64,000 bases of DNA from Sisyra terminalis (Eukaryota > Arthropoda > Insecta > Neuroptera > Sisyridae), in contig OY292278.1 in the NCBI GenBank assembly GCA_958496175.1, positions 1 to 64,000 of the forward strand, given 5' to 3'. Positions 13,067 to 23,642 of this stretch are shown piece after piece. Numbering within the stretch: the stretch's first letter is position 1; each line of letters begins with the position of its first letter. The notes under the pieces were generated by a model. It saw nothing but the letters and a program-made list of their open reading frames with translations, searched no databases and was not told where the DNA came from. Made by a program: the position numbers and the translations under genes.

Positions 13067-13185
13067 CACACAAGTTATTTTTTAACGTTATTTATTTTTT
13101 TCAAAATTTTATTCATCAGGTGTTGTGTAAATTCAAATTTTAACAACAAATGAATAACAACAAAATTTTAAAAAAGTTTGTGTAG
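13067..13185. repeat. Imperfect inverted repeat
   Basis: The left arm (ACACAA..., then CAAAATTTTATTCATC near 13102-13117) is loosely mirrored by the right arm (ATGAATAACAACAAAATTTT near 13150-13169, then TTTGTGT near 13178). Small insertions interrupt the arms. It may be a decayed foldback element or a by-product of AT-rich composition. Confidence 0.25.
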
Positions 13186-13947
13186 TTTTAAAAATTTAAA
13201 GGAGAAACGATTTTTTGTATTGTTACAAAGTAGGTACCTGTAACCTAGTAATTTATAAGCAAAAATAATTTTCCCAATTTGTGACTCGGGTAATTTTTTT
13301 TTATCTTCCTAAAACAATAATGGTTGCGGAAATGAAAAAATATACAAAACTGATTTTTTTAAATTCCAAAAAGAAAATTCTTATGTTGAAGACCGTTTAA
13401 AATCTTAATAGTCGAGTCTGCTAACTTCAGGCTCATACAAAATGAGCTTTATTCTTGAATTTATGATAAATTTTCTACCGCGCTTAATCTCACACATCGT
13501 TTTTCGTTGACGAATTGAAAGGAATATTTTCTACGATTTCGGCAATGTTTGTTTGAATATACTTCATTAAAACTGCAGTCATTGTTATTCTCAAAAAATT
13601 TCATCACTTTAAAAAATTTATACTATTCGGCAATCGAAATGATCATGGGTTAAAAACTTTTATAAATACACAAACAATAAAGTTTATCACTAAGCCTAAA
13701 ATGTATAAAAGTAATATCCTAAAATCCTACTAAACAATTGTATAATCTTCAATTTCTTATATTTCCTTATTTTAAAAAAATATTACTTTGATTAACAATT
13801 TAAATAATTTTCTATGTATCTTACGCATTCCTCTATTTTTCTATTTACTTTTGTATTTCTTTATTTCATAAAGTAATGTTTGATTTCCAGCTTCAATTAA
13901 AACTAATTATTAATATTCATCACTTCCTTCTAGCATACAATTTGAAC

Positions 13948-14251
13948 ATGACGAATGGTAATACAAGTCGACAAGAACAAGCCCTCAAATGAGAGAATTT
14001 CTTTGTGGTCATGATTTCAGGAAAACAACATTTTGGAAAACGCATGCGGATTTGCTCAAAACCATGTGCGACATAAGTTCAAAAATAAGTCCCAGTTATC
14101 TTATGAAGTTGTCGTATGACGCTAACGACACTGTTATTTTACCAAAACCAAAGAAGTATAAATGACAGAAGAACGAACGCTGTTTTGCAAAGTCGTCTCA
14201 AAATTAGGCCACAGTGCAAAGGACTCCAGTGTCAATAGTATACAAGTATGA
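13948..14251 (+). pseudogene. Coding-like island: three small frames chained by ATGA overlaps; possible terminal exon or decayed gene
   Basis: Three consecutive plus-strand frames lie here: 13948-13992 (14 aa), 13989-14165 (58 aa) and 14162-14251 (29 aa). Each ATG overlaps the previous TGA as ATGA. The local composition is clearly less AT-rich than the flanks, and the residues are mixed rather than Phe/Lys/Ile-dominated. The middle frame includes FWKTHADLLKTMCDISSK and ends PKPKKYK. A splice-acceptor-like ATGATTTCAG ends at 14020, so the middle frame could instead be a last exon starting at 14021, with AATAAA about 100 bp after its stop. I do not recognise the protein. It may be the 3' end of a real gene, a frameshifted relic, or chance. 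Confidence 0.3.
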
Positions 14252-14261
14252 ATACAAGGGC

Positions 14262-14267
14262 AATAAA
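14262..14267 (+). other. Possible polyadenylation signal AATAAA
   Basis: AATAAA lies about 10 bp after the last frame of the coding-like island and about 100 bp after the stop of its middle frame. The hexamer is common by chance in DNA this AT-rich, so its position after an exon-like block is the only support. Confidence 0.25.
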
Positions 14268-14280
14268 CATTTTCATATAA

Positions 14281-15162
14281 TTCACAAGAGATTAATAGAT
14301 TCATAGAAATATTGTTTTATAAACATAAGTAGAATTTTATGTAATGAATATTAAAGTTAATGAATATTATGTTAATATTAGAGGAATTATAGTATATGAA
14401 GAACATGAAAATAACATTTTCACATCTTTAGCTTCAGTTTAAATTACTATCACAAAAAAGGAAACAACCAATAAAATGTCAGTACAATAAGTTCGTCATG
14501 CTTCTTAGCGATAATCTCCTGATAATGGCCGAAAAAATTGCCTATCTCATTCGTTCTCCTGTTAATTATTCTTCGTTCCCAAACCGCTCAAATAAGAGAC
14601 ATGATAATGTATTGAACGCTCAGTGTTATTTTTCAAAGTTCCAAGCACTTACCTTTAAAAGGTCTTTTTCAGAAAATAATTAATAGTCCAACTTATACGC
14701 TGACACCAATATTGCTGCGAAATTACGATCTAAAGGCTTTCTTCAGAAAGGTTTTTTATTTAGGGAAAAATTTTAACAATTTCATTTTTCAAATCAGCTA
14801 ACAAATTCAAACAATCAAGGTATCAACATGTTTTTACAGTATGTTGTCTTGATCTTAATTAATTAATGTTTTCACAGTTCACAGTTTATTATTTACGTTA
14901 CAATTTGTTACAATTATCAACTTATGAATAAATTCACATAACAATGCATATTCAGGAAGGCTTAAGTTAAATAACAGTAAATAATTTGGAATTTGTCTAT
15001 ATTTAAGCTATAAAAGTTTACAACAATAAATTTTGTCTTTACAATTTAATCTTTAGTCAACGCAACTTGTTTCTCGGTTGAATCGATTATACAATGATGT
15101 CGATGCAGTACAATGGCCAGGACTGGAACTTTAGTGGGTGGTGATCAGGATTATGATTGCTG
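14281..15162. other. AT-rich low-copy DNA, no gene supported
   Basis: A 61-codon plus-strand frame lies at 14498-14683 with moderately mixed composition. On the minus strand a good donor-like AAAG/GTAAGT falls near 14650, but the upstream sequence has stops in the relevant frames. I cannot build a consistent exon and leave the stretch unannotated. Confidence 0.45.
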
Positions 15163-15538
15163 TCAATGCAGTTCGTTGTTTAGAGTTGCTGGTTTCGATT
15201 TAGTTTCTGCTGGTTGATGTTCATTAATGTAGGCTTGTTGGGCTGCTCGATCACGAAGCATGTTGAAGATTGGTTTGATTAAAAAATAATCCTGGTTTAA
15301 TTTTTGGGCCGTATGTATGCTGGAAATTCCCAGCCGCATTCTGGATTTCTCTTGCAAACTTTTATTGTGATTTAATCTGCTCACGATATGTGAACTATCC
15401 TCAGTTGTCACATTTTTTTTCATAACCCTTCAAAAGTTTCAGTGAGAGCAATCACCGTACGGATTTCTCTTTCTCAATGCTTTCGGTGTCTTCATACTCC
15501 TCTTGGTACTCAAATTCTTCTTTTAATATAACTCTCCG
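15163..15538 (-). pseudogene. Unidentified coding-like remnant with frame breaks (minus strand)
   Basis: Reading the minus strand, an open stretch at 15538-15452 gives 28 residues that are Glu-rich and charged (core EEFEYQEEYEDTESIEKEK), then a stop. A second frame continues as VIALTETFEGL. A third begins at an ATG that overlaps the second frame's TGA as ATGA and runs 86 aa from 15423 to 15163. The 86-aa part has mixed, protein-like composition (for example IFNMLRDRAAQQAYINEHQP) and codons richer in G+C than the surroundings. Three frames of similar quality in series suggest one decayed gene with indels rather than three genes, though short introns cannot be excluded. I recognise no family. 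Confidence 0.35.
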
Positions 15539-15684
15539 TTAAGTTACATGCAATATGCTACTCATCATTTCAATCTATTCCTCGTCCTTCAGGCAATTAA
15601 TATTGATTGAGGATCAATATTTAGCATCTTGCCCGATTTCTAAACATTATTTTTCATAAACTATGTATTCTGTTTTTTTCGCTT

Positions 15685-15888
15685 TTACACACGCTGTTGT
15701 CCACACACTGAATCCACTAAATGTTTATGGGCATCAACAAAGGTTTTTTTTTTCATTTTCTTGATCCTTTGTTTATATAAGTAGATAGTAATTGCATAAC
15801 ACAATTTTCGGAAGAGGACACTTTTAGAAACGTTAAAGTTAGGCAACGTTCCATTTTCTATTTCATTTCTCACAATTTTTTTGTTAAT
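15685..15888 (-). pseudogene. Unidentified open segment, possibly part of the same decayed minus-strand gene
   Basis: This 67-codon minus-strand stretch is open between a TGA at 15891-15889 and a TAA at 15687-15685. It has no early ATG; the first start-like codon is GTG at 15873. Residues are mixed and basic, with ENGTLPNFNVSKSVLFRKLC in the first half, a KKMKKK run and an end VDSVCGQQRV. It lies upstream, in minus-strand order, of the remnant at 15538-15163 and may be an earlier piece of it. No convincing acceptor or donor fixes exon edges, and no family is recognised. Confidence 0.22.
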
Positions 15889-16393
15889 TCAATGCTTGCA
15901 TTGCATAGTTTTCTCTTTTGCTGTTAATTTTTCATAATGATACGATTTGTTACCAAACAAATTAAGTAAAATGCAAAATAGAAAATGAAACGTCCGTCCC
16001 TAAATTTTTATATTTCTAAAAGTCACCAACCTGTACCCTATTCTCACTATATTATGTTCACTTTTATTGTTCTTTGCATTACATGGTCATTTCAACTCAA
16101 CAGCGACCTACCGGAAAAATTTTTTTTTACTTATTTTTCTAAATCCGTAATGATACAATTTTTCGCTAAATTGTTCATAAAAATTTGTCAACATAAATCA
16201 AACTTCATTTCAGCTACTATCGAGCCGAAGTTTTGGACATGGGCAGTAATATAAATAACCATTCAATACATTATCATTGAGTAAAGAGCAGAAGCAGTTA
16301 AAATTATGTAGGTACAATGAAAATAGAATTAAAAATATTGAATATATGAGCGGTATTGGTCTAGTATAATTGTAAAAAATCAATGCACTGACC

Positions 16394-16548
16394 TTAGCTA
16401 TGAATATGAAAAGAAATCCTCTTCTGCCACAATTCTTCTGTAATAATCTCAACGCCACTGCATTGGTTGTTCGATGAATCCAAATCCCTGATTGTGGTCG
16501 CAGCAGGATTCGCCAAAAGCAATTGAACTTGATCTTTGATTATAAACA
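16394..16548 (-). CDS. Candidate terminal exon of an unidentified gene (partial)
   Basis: On the minus strand, ACTTTATTTCAG ends at 16549, an acceptor-like pyrimidine-rich tract with AG. It is followed by a phase-split codon (..TG) and 50 sense codons to a TAA at 16396-16394. The residues look protein-like for such AT-rich DNA (for example LLLANPAATTIRDLDSSNNQ, end ELWQKRISFHIHS). A donor-like AAG/GTGAGA lies near 16912 on the same strand in the matching phase, but its frame meets a stop about 13 codons upstream with no acceptor between, so the preceding exon is not established. It could be a last exon, a relic exon or chance. A plus-strand frame of 89 codons at 15985-16254 lies downstream on the opposite strand. 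Confidence 0.28.
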
Positions 16549-18290
16549 CTGAAATAAAGTACGAAAGTTAAAAATAAAACATTAATATAAGAACATTTAA
16601 AAAAATCTTTCGTTGCAAGCATGTTCTTTTGTATTGTAAGGGTTTTTGACTAAACTTATTAGTATGTTGTTTGAAATGTTTTTTAAAAAAAAACCGTGAT
16701 TTACTTATGTTAATTAATTTTGCACTGTTGTTTTCTATATAATGTACTATTTGGAAAAATAAATCAATAAATTTTGTAATATTATTGACTTTTAAATTAC
16801 ATCGATCTGTCAAAATTCGCCCCTTATATTAGATTTTAACTAGATAACCTCCAAATAAACAAGCTATTGTCATTGTCACTCATCAATGGAATTCAAAACA
16901 ATTTTATCTCACCTTCACAATTCGCATATTGAGAATCGATTGAACAAATATATTTTTAACAATTCACGATAATATCGTCGAAAGATCTGGAGTTTTTTTA
17001 ACTTTATAAACACAAACAAATCAGTAACCGTTCACTCTACACTGTAATTTAGGATTGTATCCATTGATTCTAGTATAGTTCTAGTAACTTTTTTATCAAT
17101 CGGTACTAGCATAGAACGGAAAGTAAATGTTTATGGTTATGTTTCTGATCTTAAATAATTCAAAATTTAAAATATTTGTAATAAAGTGAAACGGCAAGAG
17201 TCTAGTTAGTACGGTAGAGGCTATATTAGAAATTTTTGTTACTTTATGCTTATTATTAAGCATAAAGTAACCGCTCAGGAATGGAAATTTTGAGTAAAAA
17301 ACCCAAAATTCGACCATCGAAAATTTAAACGATAGCATTGAGAAACTATCAAATTACAACGACCTCATTTACAAGTTAACGAATTTGAAAATAGTATTTT
17401 TAAATATGTAACTCAAGTTGTCAACGTTACCATAAAATTTATTGATTTTTCTTTTTCCAAGCGCCATTTTCTTCAAATTATTCACGATAATATTTTATTG
17501 AAATATTATAAATTAAAATTCCAAAAACTTCACATTTTCAGTTTGAATTTAATCCAGTTTTAAATTTCACTAACACAAAATATTTAAATATTGCTTTCCA
17601 TTAAAAATTTAATTCATCATGGTGTATCAATCACAATTATTCAATATTAAACAGTATTTTAAATAAATCTTTCGAAAATACACAAACAATACACTTATTA
17701 ATTGCTTTTTACACTTATTAAATTAACTACACAAATTTCTTTGCGATTTAAATGCGAAAAACACCCCAACAGCACACCTCACAAATGCCATAAATAAAAT
17801 ATAATTGAGTAATATTTACAAAACAAAAATACGTTTTATTTAGATACAAATACATACTTTGATCAAAGTGTAACATTATTTTTTTTAAACAAGAACTGGG
17901 AAATTTAAAATATAAGAAAACTTGAATGTTACTAAAAAACAATTTATTTATTCCGTATTATTTATAGAGGAATTCGTAAATAAAATAAAAGTAGCTTTAA
18001 TAATTACGTTTGGAACCAACCTTTTATCATTTAATTACTACACTTTAAAAAGTTGTAATTATAATTAGAAAATATAAAATGAAGAAAACAAATCAAAGAA
18101 ATAATACCATTTTCTTTTTCGATTTTTTACAAGTCTATTAATAGCCGGAATTTTTCTGATTTTACTTTTTATCAATTGTTAATATTTGAATATTCATTAA
18201 ATATATGTTAGCGTGCGTTCCTATAAACAATTCTGATTACAAATCTTGAACAAATAATCTAAATAATATTGAATCATAAATAAAACTGCA
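16549..18290. other. AT-rich low-copy DNA, no gene seen apart from a hairpin
   Basis: Minus-strand frames of 64-81 codons (16568-16813, 17096-17338, 17748-17942) are dominated by Phe, Lys, Asn and Ile as expected from base composition, and I do not call them genes. The only distinct structure is the hairpin at 17238-17271. Nothing else of over 300 bp is identifiable. Confidence 0.5.
17238..17271. repeat. Perfect 15-bp-arm hairpin with a 4-nt loop
   Basis: GTTACTTTATGCTTA (17238-17252) is followed by TTAT and then its exact reverse complement (17257-17271). Pairing does not extend beyond the arms. The size and perfection resemble a tiny foldback or a quasi-palindrome corrected by template switching. 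No terminator function is implied in a eukaryote. Confidence 0.85.
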
Positions 18291-19905
18291 GCATTCGATT
18301 ATATTCATTTTAATTTCGCGAGAAAGTTTGATTTGTAAATATCTAGAAGTACTGATGATATGGTAGTAACATTATTTGGATTGTATGATTTTAAATTCGC
18401 GAGAATGCCAGCATTATAAATTTTTATAATTCTAGGAGTGCAATGATAGGGTATTTACGTGATTTGGAATATATGATTTTAAATTTGTGAGAGTTTCGGA
18501 TATGGAAATATCTTGAAATACGGATGTTATGGTGTCTTTATTAGTTGGATTGAACAATTTTGAATTCGGAAGATAATATGAATCATTTTATCTTTGAGTC
18601 ACCAATAGAAGTTTCCAAAACACATTTTATTAATGTTTAAATTGCGATATTATGAGAATTCTAGGTACTTATCTAAAACAATGAATGTTACGTGTTTAAG
18701 TTATTAGGAATATATAATTTTATATTCGTGGCAGCTTATGGATGATTGTTACTTGGAGTTGCATGTATTGTCTAAAAGTATTTTATTTATTTTAAATTCG
18801 CGAGGTTTTAATCATCATTTTTACTCTGAGTAGCATAAATTGAATAAACATATATTATTCATTTAAAATTCGCAAAAATTCTAGAAATGTACGTATCTAG
18901 AAGTACGAATGTTAAGGTATACACGTGGTTAGGATGAAATGATTTATACTTCGCAAGAGTTCCAGTATTATGTGTCTAGTACTATGAATAGTTAGATCCC
19001 AATGTGATTGAAAACAAATTCTTTCCAATTCGCGGAAATTTCAAAATAATAATTTCTAGAAGGACGAAAGTTGAAGTGTTTACAAGATTTGCATTGAATG
19101 ATTTATAATTCACGAAAAATCCAATATTATGTGTCTAGTATTACGAATGTTAAGATGTCTATGTGATTGAAGATAAATTATTATAAATTCGCGGTGATTC
19201 CAAAATTATAAGTTTTTCTAAATACGAAAGTTAAATTGCTTACAAGATTTGGATTGTACGATTTAAAATTCGCTAGATTTTACGCTTCATTTTTACTTAG
19301 AGCTGCAAATATTATTTTAATTTATTTTATTAATTATAAATTCGCGAGATTTGCCTCATAATTTTTACTTAGTTTCTAATGCTTCCAAGAGGTATTTTGT
19401 TGATTTAAATTCGCGAAAATTAGAGAAATATATTTATCTTAAGGTAGGAATGGTAACGTATGAAATATATGATTTTAAATTCGCGGGAGTTCCAGTATTA
19501 TAAATATCTAGTACTACGAATATTAAGATCTCTACGTGATGGAAAATATTTTTTTTCCAATTCGTGGAAATTCGAGAATCAGGATTTCTAAAAGTACGAA
19601 AGTTAATATGTTTACGAACATTGGATTGTATGATTTTAAATTCGCGAGATTTTACATATTTTATTTACTCAGAATCGTATAAATTGAATAAACACAAACT
19701 ATTCATTTAAAATTCGCAAAAATCCTAGAAATGTACGTATCTAGAAATACGAATGTTAAGATATACATGTGTATTGGATTAAATGATTTATAATTCCCGA
19801 GAATTCCAGTATTTTGTCTAGTATTACGGATGTTAAGATATCTACGTGATTGAAAATAAATAATTATACATTCGCAGAGATTGCAGAATTATAAATTCCT
19901 ATTTT
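18291..19905 (+). repeat. Decayed tandem array with AAATTCGCG core, about 20 degenerate units
   Basis: The core AAATTCGCGAG or a near variant occurs about every 55-120 bp. Examples are near 18311, 18391, 18481, 18561, 18721, 18791, 18866, 19028, 19187, 19266, 19336, 19424, 19485, 19637 and 19708. Between cores, other words recur in order: TTCCAGTATTAT, TCTAGAAGTACGAATGTTAA, GTGATT and GGATTGTATGATTTT. The average spacing is near 80-85 bp. Units differ by many substitutions and indels, unlike the near-perfect arrays at the left of the window, so this is an old array. The core matches the conserved part of the 34-bp and 623-bp repeats. Confidence 0.85.
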
Positions 19906-20390
19906 GCTAATTCCAAATTTTCTATTTAGGCTTGCACGTTAAATTTTGACTAGTATTTAAATTTCTTATTTATCACTGCTATCACATATCACTTTAGCTC
20001 CATTGCTTTTAGTTCATTAAAAAATATAATATATCCCAATTTGTTATTATATTTTACCTGCATGAACAGGATATAATTTTTCACGCTAAAATGTTAGAGC
20101 ACAAATAGTTCCTATTACAAAACATTTCACTGCGACCTAATTGTGTATTTCATGAATCAAACAATCAAACTGAGCTAGGTAGTTGAAAAGTATCAGTTTT
20201 ACAAACGCCGTTCAAATTTAATTTGTAATAATTAAAATTTAAATTGTTTGATTATTACTAACCAATTTTTTTTCTTAATAACACAATAATGAACTTTCAA
20301 ATGCGATTATTATCAAAAAGTGGATATTGAAAGTGAAACAGAACCTATTGACGAATTTTCATAATTTCGGCTGAAATTAATGAAGATTAA
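19906..20390. other. AT-rich low-copy spacer
   Basis: The sequence between the decayed array and the 166/169-bp satellite shows no open frame of note and no repeat beyond a loose AT palindrome near 20215-20255. I see nothing functional in it. Confidence 0.5.
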
Positions 20391-23125
20391 AGAAAAATCT
20401 CGTTTTGCGATTCGATTTTAATGAAAATAAACGATCTTTGATAAAAAAATCCAATGCTATTTCTTATATATAGAACTTATCATGGAGTCTAGTTTATACG
20501 GCTCCAAATTTTGAAGACGGATTCTTATAAAATGGACCAAAATAAATCGAAAATAAAGAGTACAAAAATTCTCTTTTTCGCTTAGTTCAGTGAAAAAAGA
20601 TGATTTTTGAATCAAAAATCCAATACTATTTCCTATATAATAAACTTATGGAGTCTAGTTTATACGGCTCCAAATTTTGACGACGGATTCTTATAAAATG
20701 AACCAAAATAAATCGAAAATAAAGAGTACAAAAATTCTCTTTTTCCCTTAGTTCAGTGAAATATTACGATTTTTGATTCAAAATTCCAATACTATTTCCT
20801 ATATAATAAACTTATGGAGTCTAGTTTATACGGCTCCAAATTTTGACGACGGATTCTTATAAAATGAACCAAAATAAATCGAAAATAAAGAGTACAAAAA
20901 TTCTCTTTTTCGCTTAGTTCAGTGAAAAAAGATGATTTTTGATTCAAAAATCCAATACTATTTCCTATATAACAAACTTATCATGGAGTCTAGTTTATAC
21001 GGCTCCAAATTTTGACGACGGATTCTTATAAAATGAACCAAAATAAATCGAAAATAAAGAGTACAAAAATTCTCTTTTTCCCTTAGTTCAGTGAAATATT
21101 ACGATTTTTGATTCAAAATTCCAATACTATTTCCTATATAATAAACTTATCATGGAGTCTAGTTTATACGGCTCCAAATTTTGAAGACGGATTCTTATAA
21201 AATGGACCAAAATAAATCGAAAATAAAGAGTACAAAAATTCTCTTTTTCGCTTAGTTCAGTGAAAAAAGATGATTTTTGATTCAAAAATCCAATACTATT
21301 TCCTATATAATAAACTTATGGAGTCTAGTTTATACGGCTCCAAATTTTGACGACGGATTCTTATAAAATGAACCAAAATAAATCGAAAATAAAGAGTACA
21401 AAAATTCTCTTTTTCCCTTAGTTCAGTGAAAAAAGATGATTTTTGATTCAAAAATCCAATACTATTTCCTATATAATAAACTTATCATGGAGTCTAGTTT
21501 ATACGGCTCCAAATTTTGACGACGGATTCTAATAAAATGGACCAAAATAAATCGAAAATAAAGAGTACAAAAATTCTCTTTTTCGCTTAGTTCAGTGAAA
21601 AAAGATGATTTTTGATTCAAAAATCCAATACTATTTCCTATATAATAAACTTATCATGGAGTCTAGTTTATACGGCTCCAAATTTTGACGACGGATTCTA
21701 ATAAAATGGACCAAAATAAATCGAAAATAAAGAGTACAAAAATTCTCTTTTTCGCTTAGTTCAGTGAAAAAAGATGATTTTTGATTCAAAAATCCAATAC
21801 TATTTCCTATATAATAAACTTATGGAGTCTAGTTTATACGGCTCCAAATTTTGACGACGGATTCTTATAAAATGAACCAAAATAAATCGAAAATAAAGAG
21901 TACAAAAATTCTCTTTTTCCCTTAGTTCAGTGAAAAAAGATGATTTTTGATTCAAAAATCCAATACTATTTCCTATATAATAAACTTATCATGGAGTCTA
22001 GTTTATACGGCTCCAAATTTTGACGACGGATTCTAATAAAATGGACCAAAATAAATCGAAAATAAAGAGTACAAAAATTCTCTTTTTCGCTTAGTTCAGT
22101 GAAAAAAGATGATTTTTGAATCAAAAATCCAATACTATTTCCTATATAATAAACTTATTATGGAGTCTAGTTTATACGGCTCCAAATTTTGACGACGGAT
22201 TCTTATAAAATGAACCAAAATAAATCGAAAATAAAGAGTACAAAAATTCTCTTTTTCGCTTAGTTCAGTGAAAAAAGATGATTTTTGATTCAAAAATCCA
22301 ATACTATTTCCTATATAATAAACTTATCATGGAGTCTAGTTTATACGGCTCCAAATTTTGACGACGGATTCTTATAAAATGGACCAAAATAAATCGAAAA
22401 TAAAGAGTACAAAAATTCTCTTTTTCCCTTAGTTCAGTGAAATATTACGATTTTTGATTCAAAATTCCAATACTATTTCCTATATAATAAACTTATCATG
22501 GAGTCTAGTTTATACGGCTCCAAATTTTGAAGACGGATTCTTATAAAATGGACCAAAATAAATCGAAAATAAAGAGTACAAAAATTCTCTTTTTCCCTTA
22601 GTTCAGTGAAAAAATACGATTTTTGATTCAAAATTCCAATACTATTTCCTATATAATAAACTTATCATGGAGTCTAGTTTATACGGCTTCAAATTTTGAA
22701 GACGGATTCTTATAAAATGGACCAAAATAAATCGAAAATAAAGAGTACAAAAATTCTCTTTTTCGCTTAGTTCAGTGAAAAAAGATGATTTTTGATTCAA
22801 AAATCCAATACTATTTCCTATATAATAAACTTATCATGGAGTCTAGTTTATACGGCTCCAAATTTTGACGACGGATTCTAATAAAATGGACCAAAATAAA
22901 TCGAAAATAAAGAGTACAAAAATTCTCTTTTTCCCTTAGTTCAGTGAAAAAATACGATTTTTGATTCAAAATTCCAATACTATTTCCTATATAATAAACT
23001 TATCATGGAGTCTAGTTTATACGGCTCCAAATTTTGAAGACGGATTCTTATAAAATGGACCAAAATAAATCGAAAATAAAGAGTACAAAAATTCTCTTTT
23101 TCGCTTAGTTCAATGGAAAAAGACG
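20391..23125 (+). repeat. 166/169-bp satellite array, about 16 units, with a 504-bp trimer pattern
   Basis: Taking CTCTTTTTC as the marker, units begin at 20571, 20737, 20903, 21072, 21241, 21407, 21576, 21745, 21911, 22080, 22249, 22418, 22587, 22756, 22925 and 23094. A more diverged first copy starts near 20391. Length is 169 bp, or 166 bp where three bases are missing (CTTATGGAG against CTTATCATGGAG). The order of 166- and 169-bp units, together with the TTTTTCG/TTTTTCC variants, repeats every three units in 21241-21744 and 21745-22248, which is a higher-order repeat of 504 bp. Other variable sites are GACGACGG/GAAGACGG and ATGGACC/ATGAACC. The unit is near nucleosome-repeat length, as in many animal satellites. 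Confidence 0.95.
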
Positions 23126-23439
23126 GTTTTGAGTTAAGTATAGATTGACATTGTGTTTCATTCAGAATTGGATAAGATTATGGTGAGATGGTTCCATAAT
23201 TTTTTTAAGAACCGACCAATAGGAATATAAGTATTATTAGTGGAGGGGGTAATTTCTCTTAATTAAATCAATAAATTTGGCTTTTATACGCACAGATGTA
23301 ACTGATTGTACTAAGTATATTTTTTGCTCAAATGATAATCGTTTTTGACATTGTAACTATGGTTTATTTTGTTTACATATTAATTGAAATTTTAGTCCCA
23401 TAAGAAATAACATTGGTATTTTTGGAACGAAAACCCTCT
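23126..23439. other. Low-copy spacer after the satellite
   Basis: After the last satellite unit degrades around 23125, the sequence is ordinary AT-rich DNA with no open frame or repeat that I can support. Confidence 0.5.
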
Positions 23440-23556
23440 TTTTCACGAAAACGAAGCGAAAACGAGACTTTTAGTATTCTTAATTTTCGATTTCTTTTGG
23501 CCGATTTTATAAGAATCCGTCGTCAGATTTTGGGGCCGTATAAACTAGACTCTCCC
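23440..23556 (-). repeat. Diverged, inverted copy of the 166/169-bp satellite
   Basis: The minus strand of this segment matches the satellite unit: GAGTCTAGTTTATACGGC, then CCAAAATCT in place of CCAAATTTT, then GACGACGGATTCTTATAAAA and TCGAAAATTAAGAATACTAA. Substitutions are much more frequent than between array units. It is a single old copy about 310 bp beyond the array in opposite orientation. Confidence 0.85.
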
Positions 23557-23642
23557 CAGTGAAACATACTGATGCAAATTAACACAATATATTCATGTTT
23601 CGATCGTTTTTCTTTTGTATTTACTTTAAATTAATGTGCACT

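Larger units (their letters stand above)
11605..13947. other. AT-rich low-copy DNA, no gene seen
   Basis: This stretch is very AT-rich with long T and A homopolymers. Open frames of 60-88 codons at 11540-11840 begin inside the 34-mer array and run into T-rich sequence, and the 66-codon frame at 12321-12521 is mostly Phe/Leu/Ile from T-rich DNA. None shows coding-like composition. I see no transposon, RNA gene or promoter I can support. Confidence 0.6.

Noticed and set aside
14498..14683. A 61-codon plus-strand frame
   Set aside because: Residues are moderately mixed, but there is no splice site, similarity or signal to support it, and a donor-like site on the opposite strand overlaps it.
15985..16254. 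An 89-codon plus-strand frame with hydrophobic stretches
   Set aside because: It has some mixed residues, but Phe/Ile/Lys dominate as expected from base composition; it has no recognisable domain, and the opposite strand nearby has the better exon signals.
16900..16970. An upstream exon for the 16394-16548 candidate, using the donor-like site near 16912
   Set aside because: The phase fits, but the frame meets a stop about 13 codons upstream and no acceptor lies between, so the exon cannot be built.
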